Shown piece by piece: positions 18,345 through 27,703 of a DNA stretch of 64,000 bases. The translations under genes were made by a program, and so were the position numbers. Each line of letters starts with the position of its first letter. Within the stretch, counting starts at the first letter, position 1. Source of the DNA: Sphingobacterium sp. lm-10 (lineage in GTDB: Bacteria > Bacteroidota > Bacteroidia > Sphingobacteriales > Sphingobacteriaceae). The notes below the pieces were generated by a model that was not told the DNA's origin, searched no databases, and saw nothing but the letters and a program-made list of their open reading frames with translations. Location: contig NZ_JAMJWC010000001.1 of NCBI RefSeq assembly GCF_023554555.1, forward strand, positions 1,054,001 to 1,118,000, in the 5' to 3' direction.

Positions 18345-19325
18345 TTAACACTCCCTAAAATGTTTCATATTCTTCGGGAGATTAACGGATGTCCAATCGA
18401 TATGCTTGCTATACTCCTCGGCGCGAATAGGACAATCCTTGACATTACAATAATGACAGCATTGCGGCATACAGGGATCAGCGTGAATAAAAAGCTCGGT
18501 CGGCATATCCAAGCCTTTATTTAAAGTATGTTCAAAATCAGAGATTACGTCGTGTACTTTTGTTAGTGTGTAATATTTCGGCATGGTGAGATGACAGTCT
18601 ACATGCAGCTCTCTGCCATAACGCTGAATGCGCATATTGTGTACATCAATCCAATCCTCTTTACGAGTTGTCCCCAACACATCTACCACCTCCTGCATCA
18701 CCTCGACATCAGATTCATCCATGAGACCGCTTATGGACTTTCGCAACATCTTGTATCCACTCCACAATATATAGCTACCCAACCCTGCAGAAAGCGCCGT
18801 ATCGATCCAAGCCATTTGTGTGACCTTCATCAGGTAAAGCCCGGCGATCAATCCGATAGAGCTGATCGCATCAATCTGCAAATGTTTCCCATCCGCTTCG
18901 ATGGTCATCGAGCGAAGAGTAGCTCCCCTCCTTTTCAAATATTCTCCAACACCGAAATTTACGATCGCAGTAGCAAGAATTAGCCACAACCCCTCCATAA
19001 TATTGGTGATTGGAGAAGGTACGATCAGGGCATAGAACGCTTTGACCAAGATAATAGAACCCGCGATAAAAATCAATCCTCCCTCTACAAAGATTGAAAA
19101 GAATTCTACCTTACCATGCCCATAGGGATGATTTTCATCCTTTGGCCGAGCGGACAGATAGATACTATAGAACGCAAAGGAAGAGGCGACCACGTTGACA
19201 ATACTCTCGGCGGCATCCGAAAATATCGCATTGGATTCTGTGATAAAATACGCCATAAACTTCACCAGCATCAATCCGACACCTGTGAACAAAGACAGCA
19301 AAATAAGTCTTTTCTCTCTTGACAT
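18345..19325 (-). CDS. cation diffusion facilitator (CDF) family metal exporter
   Basis: A 326-residue inner-membrane transporter. The six-helix CDF core starts at about residue 8. SDAAESIVNVV in helix 2 and DAISSIGLIAGL in helix 5 carry the Asp residues of the transport site, and HPYGHGKVEFFS lies in the loop between helices 2 and 3. The C-terminal cytoplasmic domain (about 205-326) ends in an unusual cysteine-rich tail, CMPQCCHYCNVKDCP, which probably binds metal. CDF proteins export Zn2+, Fe2+, Co2+ or Mn2+ in exchange for H+. It is a single gene between the lysozyme gene and ssrA. Confidence 0.93.
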   Translation of the reverse strand: MSREKRLILLSLFTGVGLMLVKFMAYFITESNAIFSDAAESIVNVVASSFAFYSIYLSARPKDENHPYGHGKVEFFSIFVEGGLIFIAGSIILVKAFYALIVPSPITNIMEGLWLILATAIVNFGVGEYLKRRGATLRSMTIEADGKHLQIDAISSIGLIAGLYLMKVTQMAWIDTALSAGLGSYILWSGYKMLRKSISGLMDESDVEVMQEVVDVLGTTRKEDWIDVHNMRIQRYGRELHVDCHLTMPKYYTLTKVHDVISDFEHTLNKGLDMPTELFIHADPCMPQCCHYCNVKDCPIRAEEYSKHIDWTSVNLPKNMKHFREC

Positions 19326-19360
19326 TAACCCTTAATTTATAGCAAAACTAACCAAAAAAA

Positions 19361-20209
19361 TCAGAACGGCAGGCACAGCTTTTCCAACTCTTCTATATTG
19401 CCTTTGTACATGTTTAAGTCGACAGGATATGCGATCCCGTTGACGCTGCCTTTTTCTGAAAATTGCCAAAAATCCCAATGATCTTTGGGCGATTCGACCC
19501 AAAAATTGTAATTAGCAATCCATAATACATAATCAGAAAATTCTCTTTCTAAAAAGTCTGTATAATAGCTATCACCAGAATAAACGATCGGTTTGATCTT
19601 ATAGTGTTGCTCCACCGTGATCAACCATCGTTTTAAACCCTTTTGAAGATTTTGAAGTGATTGATTACGTGGCAACTCTTCAATATCGAGTACCGGCGGA
19701 AGATCGCCCGGTTGCAACTTCACTTGCCTAATAAAGTTCTTTGCTTGCTTTAGCGAATTCTCATTGGGCCGATAATAGTGGTAGGCGCCCTTTATTTTTG
19801 ATTTTTGACTAGCCCCTACCCAGTTATTTTTGAATTCCCGGTCTTTGCCCGACTCTCCCATAGTGGCTCGAATAAAAACGAAATCTAGTGGAAATTGATC
19901 ATTGATCGTACGTATACTATCCCAAACAATATGCCCCTGATAATGACTAACATCCATTCCAAACGTATAATCTTTATGCTGGGACATTAGAAAAATATTC
20001 CTAGCATCGTACCTCTTATTACCAGGTTGATCGGGCTTATCATTACTAAAAAATGTCTGTGTATAATATATAATGCCTGCTCGATAATGCCATAGGCCAG
20101 TTATCATTATTAAGATCAACGGGATAAAAATACTCCAAAGAAGGTACGGCAAACGTTCTTTCTTAGTCGAAACGACTACCTGTTTTCTGCTTCTCCGAGG
20201 TGCTGCCAT
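19361..20209 (-). CDS. membrane-anchored GH25 lysozyme
   Basis: A glycoside hydrolase family 25 muramidase of about 282 residues. I choose the ATG at 20209 (MAAPRRSRK); an upstream in-frame ATG at 20248 adds 13 residues. A basic N-terminus and one membrane segment (SIFIPLILIMITGLW) anchor it. The GH25 barrel begins at FGMDVSHYQG, with the catalytic-site Asp in this motif; GAYHYYRPNENS and PPVLDIEEL supply the other active-site acids. GH25 enzymes cut the MurNAc-GlcNAc bond of peptidoglycan. It probably serves in wall remodelling. It has no secretion-system neighbours, so there is no sign of an effector role. Confidence 0.92.
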   Translation of the reverse strand: MAAPRRSRKQVVVSTKKERLPYLLWSIFIPLILIMITGLWHYRAGIIYYTQTFFSNDKPDQPGNKRYDARNIFLMSQHKDYTFGMDVSHYQGHIVWDSIRTINDQFPLDFVFIRATMGESGKDREFKNNWVGASQKSKIKGAYHYYRPNENSLKQAKNFIRQVKLQPGDLPPVLDIEELPRNQSLQNLQKGLKRWLITVEQHYKIKPIVYSGDSYYTDFLEREFSDYVLWIANYNFWVESPKDHWDFWQFSEKGSVNGIAYPVDLNMYKGNIEELEKLCLPF

Positions 20210-20373
20210 ATACAACGCGAAATTACTTCTTTCTATATCGTCACACAAGCGTAATAACGAAACGAATTTGGAACTTCTGAGACATTAATAGCTGGGGTAT
20301 TGTACAGATAAAATGCAGATTTCATGCTGTTAAAAATACATAATATTCATTTTCAGCACACTAAAAAATATGT

Positions 20374-20404
20374 TTTGGAGCTATATGGTAATTTTCTACC
20401 TTTG
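20374..20404 (+). promoter_or_regulatory. promoter of tRNA-Ser
   Basis: TTTG at 20374-20377, a 19-base spacer, then TACCTTTG at 20397-20404: a full match to the Bacteroidota -33/-7 pattern, ending 4 bases before the tRNA. Confidence 0.8.
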
Positions 20405-20408
20405 CAGC

Positions 20409-20493
20409 GGAGAGTTGGCAGAGTGGTCGAATGCGGCAGTCTTGAAAACTGTTGACTGTTACAGGTCCGGGGGTTCGAATCCCTCACTCTCCG
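20409..20493 (+). tRNA. tRNA-Ser (anticodon TGA)
   Basis: An 85-base tRNA with acceptor strands GGAGAGT and ACTCTCC, discriminator G at 20493, anticodon loop CTTGAAA giving TGA, a long class II variable arm, and T-arm GGGGTTCGAATCCCTC. CCA is not encoded. Its 3' end and terminator are repeated at 20617 and 28334. Confidence 0.96.
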
Positions 20494-20537
20494 CAAGGAA
20501 ATCCTTCATCGAAAGATGAGGGATTTTTTGTGTTGTG
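20478..20537 (+). repeat. tRNA-Ser tail direct repeat, copy A (left)
   Basis: The last 16 bases of tRNA-Ser plus its terminator (hairpin arms 20501-20510 and 20515-20524, then T run). Copy C at 28334-28393 matches at 57 of 60 positions without gaps, and copy B at 20617 matches slightly less well. Together A and C bracket the second SusCD operon. Confidence 0.85.
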
Positions 20538-20616
20538 AGGGTTCGAACAGAAGGGTTGGCCAGGGGTTCGATCCTTGGAGGTTTAGGGCTGCGTTTGGGG
20601 AAGTGGGGCTAAACCC

Positions 20617-20668
20617 ATCCCTCACTCTCCGCAAAAGAATCCTTCATCGAAAGATGAGGGATTCTTTT
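20617..20668 (+). repeat. tRNA-Ser tail direct repeat, copy B
   Basis: A second copy of ATCCCTCACTCTCCGCAA plus the terminator hairpin, 138 bases after copy A. Between A and B lies GAGGGTTCGAA (a T-arm 5' half), then a GC-rich insert with GGTTTAG and CTAAACC ends that can pair. This has the same layout as the ssrA-derived repeats. Confidence 0.8.
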
Positions 20669-20738
20669 ATCAACCACTATTTGGACTCCCTGCAAAACAA
20701 AGTTTACGACGCCCATCGTGAATTATTCGACGCATGGA

Positions 20739-21743
20739 TCACGTATTATTTATTTCTGTTGTATACAACACCTTTCCTTGATGGTCAATGCATTGTACTT
20801 GCATCTTTTCTTGGTTGAGGCTGAAATACATAAAGCCATAGGCAGATGCTGCATAATTTACAAAATCCAAATCCGGCTTCACGGGCGTCACTTCAGAGCC
20901 GCCACCAGAGATCAACTGGCGAAAGCAGGTTCCTCCCTCTTGGACATCCTGTAGCGAATGCTCGTGACCAGATAAATAGACAGGAATATGATGTTTTTCC
21001 AGAATAGGTTGCAACACCTTGCGCACCGCCTTGGTATCATAGTTTTCTGTACGAGGACCAGCTGTATAGATTGGATGATGCCCCACCACGATTTTCCAAG
21101 TCGCCGTCGACGTGCTAAGGAGCTCATCCAGCCAGTCCAATTGCCGTTCAGGATATTGCCCTTCCACATGCGGACCATACTCTTTGTTGCTGTAAAACTC
21201 CGGGATCATAGGATTGGTATCTATAAATGCCAATAAGGCTGTTTTACCATCCTTCAAACGAAACTCTTTGCTATAATAACGCGCAGGCATCTTCCATCTT
21301 CGGCTAATCTTGCTGTATCGCACTTGTGCATCAGGATCTGACTTGTAATCATGGTTTCCCAAAATGGGATACCAATCCCACTGCAACGAAAAATCCGAAT
21401 AAATATCTTCGAAGGAATAACGCCATAAGGGATCGTGCTCACTGACCACGCCAGATGGGTAAAAATTATCGCCCGTGGATATGATGAAGTCATTCGGATG
21501 TGCTGTCGTCCACTTTCCCATCTGCACCGCTACCTGCCGTTGGTGGTCTGCACCGTTACGCCCCCAATCACCAATAGCGACAAAATGCACATCGTATTCG
21601 CCCTTGGCTACCACACGTCCGTCTACAGCCGTACCTTCCATGTCTTCTGGAGTTCCTGCCATACCATTCACTAGCGGTACCGTAGCTAGTCCGGCGCTGA
21701 GCGCCGTGCCTAGTGTACTTTTCATAAAGTCTCTTCTCTTCAT
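20739..21743 (-). CDS. Tat-exported purple-acid-type metallophosphatase
   Basis: A 334-residue enzyme of the calcineurin-like superfamily, close to tartrate-resistant purple acid phosphatases. The twin-arginine leader (MKRRDFMKSTLGTALSAG) indicates folded export. Metal ligands appear in order: GDWGRNG (58-64), GDNFYPSG (91-98), GNHDY (129-133), VVGHHPIY, and GHEHS. Such enzymes release phosphate from phosphomonoesters at a dinuclear metal centre. It is the last gene of the sigma-FecR-SusC-SusD operon (15 bases after SusD), which suggests that the transported nutrient is a phosphorylated compound or that freed phosphate is the goal. Confidence 0.92.
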   Translation of the reverse strand: MKRRDFMKSTLGTALSAGLATVPLVNGMAGTPEDMEGTAVDGRVVAKGEYDVHFVAIGDWGRNGADHQRQVAVQMGKWTTAHPNDFIISTGDNFYPSGVVSEHDPLWRYSFEDIYSDFSLQWDWYPILGNHDYKSDPDAQVRYSKISRRWKMPARYYSKEFRLKDGKTALLAFIDTNPMIPEFYSNKEYGPHVEGQYPERQLDWLDELLSTSTATWKIVVGHHPIYTAGPRTENYDTKAVRKVLQPILEKHHIPVYLSGHEHSLQDVQEGGTCFRQLISGGGSEVTPVKPDLDFVNYAASAYGFMYFSLNQEKMQVQCIDHQGKVLYTTEINNT

Positions 21744-21758
21744 CAGTAGTTGTCTTTG

Positions 21759-23411
21759 CTAGTATCCATTATTTTGTGTCCAATTGGTATTGACCTCCAT
21801 TACCGGACGCGGAATAGGAAATATTCTACGGAAGTTTTCACTGTAGCCTGCTGTGTAAAGCGACTTGAAGCCCCAATCTTGCTCAAACACACCAAAGCGA
21901 ATCAGGTCATTTCTGCGCCACGATTCATCTGCAAATTCGCGTGCGCGCTCGTCTAACAAGTCAGTCAGTGTAGGCTGTTGTGTCAGATTTGGTGCTTTCA
22001 CATAAGTACGGATCTCATTAATCAGCGATTGCGCTGTTTGCCCTTGTGTTGGCGCAGCACCACGAAGAATCGCTTCTGCTTTCATCAGTAAGACATCAGC
22101 ATAGCGAAAGATCGGTACATCGTTACTTTGGCTTCGCTGATTTGCAGCCGTCACATTGACATCCATATAGAATTTCACAGAACGATATCCCATAGATCTC
22201 CCCTTCTGGTCATTACCCGCATTTAGGGTTGGTCCACCATCAGGGCGCAATTTTATCTCTTTGGTCGTTTCCATATGCCAGTTAAACACGGCATCCGCAT
22301 CTGCACCCGTATAATCCTGATCGATACCTCGTTTGGACGTTCTGATTAAGAATGGTCGACTAAGATCGGGCGCGTAATCTGACCAGTAATATTGCAAACC
22401 ACCCATATACGAAGCATTGCGTTCATCACCTGGAAGATTAAATTTTTCTAGGAACGTGGGCAATACGCGTAACGTTCCCCCCACACTTTGCGGCAGCGGA
22501 GCAAATTGATTTTGACTACTACGGTGAATCCAGAAACGAGCATAAGTCATTCCCTGCTGTTTCTCCCGATCATAAGGCATGGCGAATATAAAGTCTCGAA
22601 TCTGCGGACCATTATCTGGTCTAAACTTCTCCAAAAAGCGATGGCTGCTAAGATTAAACTGTCCGGATTGAATGATTTCATCACAAAAAGCCACGACTTC
22701 ATTTAGTTTTTCATTCGTCATTGCAGGAGTATAGGTCGCGACATCGCCCGCCGTATACACGCTCCAATTGAGGTACAGCTTCGCCAACAATGCATCTGCC
22801 ATATGGCGCGTTGCTTTACCATAGGTAGCTGCAGAAACGGCAACCGGCAAACGCTCACGTACTGCTAACAATTCGGATTCGATAAATTGGCAAATCTCGG
22901 CACGTGAAGTTCGTTCTGGGATCTGGTCTACCTTCGATACGATAAGCGGCGCAGCGCCAAAGTTGTCCATCAGGATAAAATAGAAGTACGCGCGCATGGC
23001 ACGCATCGGTGCGGCGCTCTCGCCCTCGTCATCATTGAAGATAGCGAGAACATTATTGGCGAGGTTGATGCCAGACATGGCGCCATTCCAGATACCTGGC
23101 AAAAGCGCATTATCCGCCGTCCAATTGTGCACATGCAATTCGCGAAAGCGGCCACCATCGTAGTAATCTGTACCGATGGCCAGACTCACGGCTTCATCAG
23201 ATGATATCGTTTGCACCATCCAATGATTGTTGCCCAAGGCACTTCGATAGGCAGCATATACATCTGCCGAGATCGCTTCGGCAGCGCGCTCTGTAGTGGG
23301 AAATTCGGTGTATTGAGATTTAATATCTACATCCAGATCAGTACAAGATGCAAGTAACAAAGCCGTACCTAATGCACTGGATATAATAGAAGTATAGAAA
23401 GATAATTTCAT
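21759..23411 (-). CDS. SusD/RagB-family outer-membrane lipoprotein (phosphatase-linked)
   Basis: A 550-residue lipoprotein with leader LGTALLLASCTDLDV (lipobox, lipidated cysteine near residue 23). SusD-like helices are evident (MRAMRAYFYFILMDNFG, GKATRHMADALLAKLYLNW), and the C-terminal part carries FRYADVLLMKAEAILRG and LLDERAREFADESWRRNDLIRFG, which are standard for the family. It caps the partner SusC barrel and captures substrate. SusC ends 12 bases before it and the phosphatase gene begins 15 bases after it, so co-transcription is very likely. Confidence 0.95.
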   Translation of the reverse strand: MKLSFYTSIISSALGTALLLASCTDLDVDIKSQYTEFPTTERAAEAISADVYAAYRSALGNNHWMVQTISSDEAVSLAIGTDYYDGGRFRELHVHNWTADNALLPGIWNGAMSGINLANNVLAIFNDDEGESAAPMRAMRAYFYFILMDNFGAAPLIVSKVDQIPERTSRAEICQFIESELLAVRERLPVAVSAATYGKATRHMADALLAKLYLNWSVYTAGDVATYTPAMTNEKLNEVVAFCDEIIQSGQFNLSSHRFLEKFRPDNGPQIRDFIFAMPYDREKQQGMTYARFWIHRSSQNQFAPLPQSVGGTLRVLPTFLEKFNLPGDERNASYMGGLQYYWSDYAPDLSRPFLIRTSKRGIDQDYTGADADAVFNWHMETTKEIKLRPDGGPTLNAGNDQKGRSMGYRSVKFYMDVNVTAANQRSQSNDVPIFRYADVLLMKAEAILRGAAPTQGQTAQSLINEIRTYVKAPNLTQQPTLTDLLDERAREFADESWRRNDLIRFGVFEQDWGFKSLYTAGYSENFRRIFPIPRPVMEVNTNWTQNNGY

Positions 23412-23423
23412 GATTGATTCAGA

Positions 23424-26400
23424 TTATAAGTTAAAGTTTAGACCAAACATCCAGGTGCGAGTACGCGGATAAGTTTGGCGATTATCGATACCGGGCATCA
23501 AACCGCCTAGATCCACTTCAGGATCTACACCCTTATATCCGGTGAGTGTGAATACATTATTTACAGTAGCATATACGCGCAGGTTTTTGATTGAAGTGCC
23601 ACTGGTAGGAATTTGATAAGCCAACGTCAAGTAAGCCAAACGTAGGTAATCACCGTTCTCCAAATAGCGATCAGATAGATAATGGGCATTGATATCTGTC
23701 ATCCGTTCGGTTTCAAACACGCTAGCCAAGACATTTTTTTGCCCCGCATTACCGACCACATTAGAATGGCGAGCACGTGTAGCATTCATGATCTGATGAC
23801 CAAATACGCCTTGAAACATACCAGTTAACGCAAAACCGCGGTATTGAAAATTATTGTTCCAACCCAAGGTATAGCGTGGTTGTGCCGTACCAGTCATTGC
23901 ACGATCTTTATTTACTGGCGTAATGGTGGTATTACCTGTGCGCTCACCACTTTGTGCATCGCGCTCGTAGAATGTGGAAATGCCTTCTTCATTGTAGCCA
24001 GCCCACTCCCAAGTATAGAATTGTCCAATAGGTGCCCCTTCCATCAAGCGCTGTTGAAACGCATTACTTTGTCCGGCACCGCCCAGATTTGCCAGGTCGA
24101 TATATGCCGTCGAAAACTCTTGATTCGATATACGAGTTACCTCATTTCTATTATGCGAAGCTACGATATCGGTGTTCCATCGTAGGCTTCCTGTACGCAG
24201 TGGCGCAAAGTTTAAGGTAAGCTCTACACCGCGATTGTTGATCTCGCCCACATTCGCCGTTAAGGAACTATACAGGTATTTTGTAGTGGATACCGCATAA
24301 TCATAAATTAAGTCAGTCGTATTTTTGGTGTAGTATTCCAAGGTACCACTTAGCCTATTATCCAAGATGGCAAAATCCAAACCTAGATTGAGCATCCCTG
24401 TACGTTCCCATCTTAAATCAGGATTTGCATTGCGTAAAGCGGCCAAAGTCCGTAAGTCGCGCCCGTTGGCGTCCGTGTAGAAGCTTGATGTAGCTCCATA
24501 TACACGGCGCGCTGTAAACACATCAAATCCTAATGAATTGCCACTCACGCCATAACCAGCACGTAGTTTCAAATCGTTGAAAACACCCAAATCCTGGATG
24601 AAGCTTTCTTCTGACAGGCGCCATGCAGCAGAGATGGATGGAAATGTTGCCCAGCGATTGTTCTCACCAAATGCAGAAGAACCATCGCGACGTACCGTTG
24701 CCTGAAAGATGTACTTGCTGTTATACGTATAATTCAATCGACCATAAAAAGAGATCATGCGTAAGGTGGACAGGTAATAATTACCGAATCCAAGCAAGTC
24801 GACCACATTGGCCATTCCGGGATTGTAATATCCTAAGCCATCATCATAGTAATCGGATGTAGTGAGTTGAAAACCGTCATTATTATTGTTTTCTTCCCAA
24901 GAATAACCGGCTAGTGCATTCAGCTTATGCTTGTCGCCAAATGTCTTCTCGTAGTTAAAGTTCATCTCCATTACTTTACGCTCGTCTTCCACTGCGGCGC
25001 GGATAGAACGGCCATTTTGATTACGCGCTGCCATGGATTTGCTGGTGTAATACTGCGAGGGGTTGAACTGTCGGTTTTGCATCGACAGATCCAAATTGTA
25101 GGTCAAGCCCGACAGTATCTCATAGCCCAAACGCGCGTGTGTCTGCAATACCTTGGTTTTTGTAAAATTTGCATTTTCTTCGATCAAGGATACCGGGTTT
25201 ACGTATTGAGAGCGGTCTGTCTTCTCAAACCACGATCCATCTTCCTGCCTAACGGGCGAAACTGGCAAATAGTAATACATGGCGTCGTACACGCTCAGCC
25301 CGTCGCCAAGCGCAAGCACATCATTTTGCTTGGTAATACTGGCATTGACATTGAATGAAGCGGTTAGTCGATCACTCAGCGCTTTGGTCTGTACGAAACC
25401 GCGAGCGATCTGCCGCCCCATGTCAGTACCTTTTATCACCCCATTATTCTGAAAGGTATTGATGCTGGCGTTGTATTGGGTACGCTCGGTAGCACCTAGT
25501 AGAGAAATGTTGTGATTGTTGGACACGCCGGTGCGCTCTACTTCTCGTTGCCAATCTGTATCGGCACCGAGATCGTCCGTTGGTTCTATGCTAAAGTTGT
25601 TTTCTTCGACAAATCGACGGTACTGCGGGCCATTCATCATTTCATAGCGGCGCGCCACTTTATCCAGCGCCACATAGCCATTGTACGAAACGCCCGTTTG
25701 TCCGGCTTTGCCACGTTTGGTGCTCACGATAATAACGCCATTGGCTGCTTTCGAACCATAGATAGCGGTTGCAGATGCATCTCTAAGTACATTGATACTC
25801 GCAATATCATCTGGTGCTACTAGCGCCAGTGAAGCGCCCGGAACACCGTCGATCACATAATACGGCTCCATGGCTTCGCCAGTCCGTAAGGTAGATGCTC
25901 CCCGCAAACTCACCGAAGGCGTCGCATTTGGGTTACTGTTATTGGTAGAAATAGTTAAGCCCGGAACTTTGCCCTGCAACATTTGCGCAGGCGAGGTCAA
26001 CACACCGACATTCATATTTTCCGCTTCGATGGTCGTGATCGAACTCGTCACATCCTTACGGGAAATTCTTCCGTAACCAATCACCACTTCCTCTATTGCA
26101 GTAGTTACCGGACGCATCTTGATGCTGAGTGCCAGCACCTCGCCCGATCTTATATAGTAGCCGCGTAAGGTGTCAGGCTCAAAACCCAGTGAATTGAATA
26201 TAAAGTGGTATGGCCCTCCCGTCGGCAAACCACTGAATGAAAACAATCCTTGATTGTTAGAAGTGGTCGTGTAACTCAAGCCGTCTTCGGTATGAACCGC
26301 ATCGATCCCAACGCCGGATAAGAAACCTCCAGACTCATTTTGTGTACCGCCCCGTACTTGTACTTGTTGGGCGTGGCTTCGACCGATCGTCGCGCCTAGG

Positions 26401-26450
26401 AGAACAAAAAGTACCATGACTTTTTGAAAAGTGTGCAAATGGTGTGACAT
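23424..26450 (-). CDS. SusC/RagA-family TonB-dependent transporter lacking an STN domain
   Basis: A 1008-residue outer-membrane transporter. The signal peptide ends at about residue 27 (SHAQ). A carboxypeptidase-like beta-sandwich follows at once (SGGFLSGVGIDAVHTEDG), then the TonB region EEVVIGYGRISRKDVT, a plug with the SusC signature DASATAIYGSKAANGVIIV, and a barrel ending MFGLNFNL. Unlike the first SusC of this window (1117 residues), it has no STN signalling domain, although FecR and ECF sigma genes precede it. Transport is energised by TonB; signalling to FecR must use another contact or another receptor. Confidence 0.95.
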   Translation of the reverse strand: MSHHLHTFQKVMVLFVLLGATIGRSHAQQVQVRGGTQNESGGFLSGVGIDAVHTEDGLSYTTTSNNQGLFSFSGLPTGGPYHFIFNSLGFEPDTLRGYYIRSGEVLALSIKMRPVTTAIEEVVIGYGRISRKDVTSSITTIEAENMNVGVLTSPAQMLQGKVPGLTISTNNSNPNATPSVSLRGASTLRTGEAMEPYYVIDGVPGASLALVAPDDIASINVLRDASATAIYGSKAANGVIIVSTKRGKAGQTGVSYNGYVALDKVARRYEMMNGPQYRRFVEENNFSIEPTDDLGADTDWQREVERTGVSNNHNISLLGATERTQYNASINTFQNNGVIKGTDMGRQIARGFVQTKALSDRLTASFNVNASITKQNDVLALGDGLSVYDAMYYYLPVSPVRQEDGSWFEKTDRSQYVNPVSLIEENANFTKTKVLQTHARLGYEILSGLTYNLDLSMQNRQFNPSQYYTSKSMAARNQNGRSIRAAVEDERKVMEMNFNYEKTFGDKHKLNALAGYSWEENNNNDGFQLTTSDYYDDGLGYYNPGMANVVDLLGFGNYYLSTLRMISFYGRLNYTYNSKYIFQATVRRDGSSAFGENNRWATFPSISAAWRLSEESFIQDLGVFNDLKLRAGYGVSGNSLGFDVFTARRVYGATSSFYTDANGRDLRTLAALRNANPDLRWERTGMLNLGLDFAILDNRLSGTLEYYTKNTTDLIYDYAVSTTKYLYSSLTANVGEINNRGVELTLNFAPLRTGSLRWNTDIVASHNRNEVTRISNQEFSTAYIDLANLGGAGQSNAFQQRLMEGAPIGQFYTWEWAGYNEEGISTFYERDAQSGERTGNTTITPVNKDRAMTGTAQPRYTLGWNNNFQYRGFALTGMFQGVFGHQIMNATRARHSNVVGNAGQKNVLASVFETERMTDINAHYLSDRYLENGDYLRLAYLTLAYQIPTSGTSIKNLRVYATVNNVFTLTGYKGVDPEVDLGGLMPGIDNRQTYPRTRTWMFGLNFNL

Positions 26451-26466
26451 GTTTAAGTTGTTTGGT

Positions 26467-27597
26467 TTATTGTTTTATTGTATCGATTTGGTGTATGCTA
26501 TTAATTTCTTCAGGCTTCGCTTGGCGCAGCAACAGATAAGAACCGTCTTCTTGCACGGTATAGCGTAAATCATTGATCAGACAGATGATTGCCAATACGT
26601 CAGCCAGTTTTTCTTTAGCTAGGTCAACAGTACCTGTGTATTGGATCTGCTGTAGTGAAGGCTCGCCAAAGTGAATTGTTTTTCCATAGACATTGCCCAA
26701 TTGGGTCATCACTTGTGCCAATGGAATCTTGTCCATTGTTAACATACCATGGTTAACAGCCGTATTTTCCGACTTATCGAGTACTTCTTTTGCTTGTTTT
26801 TGTACGTTGGGTGTCTGGTGCGCGATTAGGTGAAATGCCTCATCAAATAAGATTCGTTCGCCTTGTGTACTCAAGATGGTTCGGTTCATCACAGCCTGCA
26901 TCGTAATCGGCGCTACCGCCACCTTGCCGGTATGCAAGGTGACCGATGTACGTTGGTTTTTTTCGAGTGTATTGATGGTGAATGAAGTCCCTAAAGCGGT
27001 CGTCTTCGTCGCGCCGGCATACACGGTGAATGGTCTTGCTGCGTCTTTGGCCACATCGAAATAGGCCTTTCCTGCTAGATGTAATTCTCTACTGCTCGGT
27101 GAGAAGCTACTTAGATAAGTCAATCTGGCTTGCGAATAGAGTTTCACTGTAGATCCATCGGGAAGCGTAAAATGCCGAGGCTGCTTGCTCTCATTGACCA
27201 AGACAGTCGACGACGTGTCGGGTAGCGGTGCAACAGCTACAATAGGGTTATTGGTAAGGTTATCTGGAGCGCTACTAAACCATACCTGCCAGCTAAACAC
27301 ACCGCAGAAAAGTAGTACTGCTGCTGCGATAGCGTACCTTGCCAATTGCTGACGTTGACGCATGCGCCTTAGCGTGCATAGTTTATCTCGGCTGTCGGCC
27401 GCCATCAACTCCTGCAGACGGGCAGACATCTGTTCGCTAGGAATAGCGGAGTGTGGGAGATCGTCGGTATACGATTTCCAAGCATCATCCGTAAATAAAC
27501 GTTCGACGATCCCCGGATCGTTCCAAAGATATTCGCGCAATTGGCGTTCTCGATCCGTCCATTCCCGATTGGGGGACGCTCTCTTTTTAGACTTCAT
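26467..27597 (-). CDS. FecR-family anti-sigma factor with DUF4974 domain
   Basis: A 376-residue inner-membrane protein. A cytoplasmic charged N-terminus (about 1-85) is followed by one membrane helix (YAIAAAVLLFCGVFSWQVWF), a periplasmic FecR domain (TALGTSFTINT at about 200) and a C-terminal DUF4974 region (LAQVMTQLGNVYGKTIHFG). FecR proteins hold or activate an ECF sigma factor according to receptor state. It lies between the sigma gene (106-base gap) and SusC (16-base gap). Confidence 0.94.
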   Translation of the reverse strand: MKSKKRASPNREWTDRERQLREYLWNDPGIVERLFTDDAWKSYTDDLPHSAIPSEQMSARLQELMAADSRDKLCTLRRMRQRQQLARYAIAAAVLLFCGVFSWQVWFSSAPDNLTNNPIVAVAPLPDTSSTVLVNESKQPRHFTLPDGSTVKLYSQARLTYLSSFSPSSRELHLAGKAYFDVAKDAARPFTVYAGATKTTALGTSFTINTLEKNQRTSVTLHTGKVAVAPITMQAVMNRTILSTQGERILFDEAFHLIAHQTPNVQKQAKEVLDKSENTAVNHGMLTMDKIPLAQVMTQLGNVYGKTIHFGEPSLQQIQYTGTVDLAKEKLADVLAIICLINDLRYTVQEDGSYLLLRQAKPEEINSIHQIDTIKQ

Positions 27598-27703
27598 ATT
27601 AGGAATACGCGGCTCAAGCCACCATCCCTATCTGCTTAACAATTATTTAATCTGGATTTGAAAAGTCGGTATGATTTCGTGTTTCGGGACTACATACCAT
27701 GCA

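Noticed and set aside
20516..20954. Plus-strand frames of 100 and 78 residues beside tRNA-Ser
   Set aside because: They cover the tRNA terminator, the tail repeats and the antisense of the phosphatase gene.
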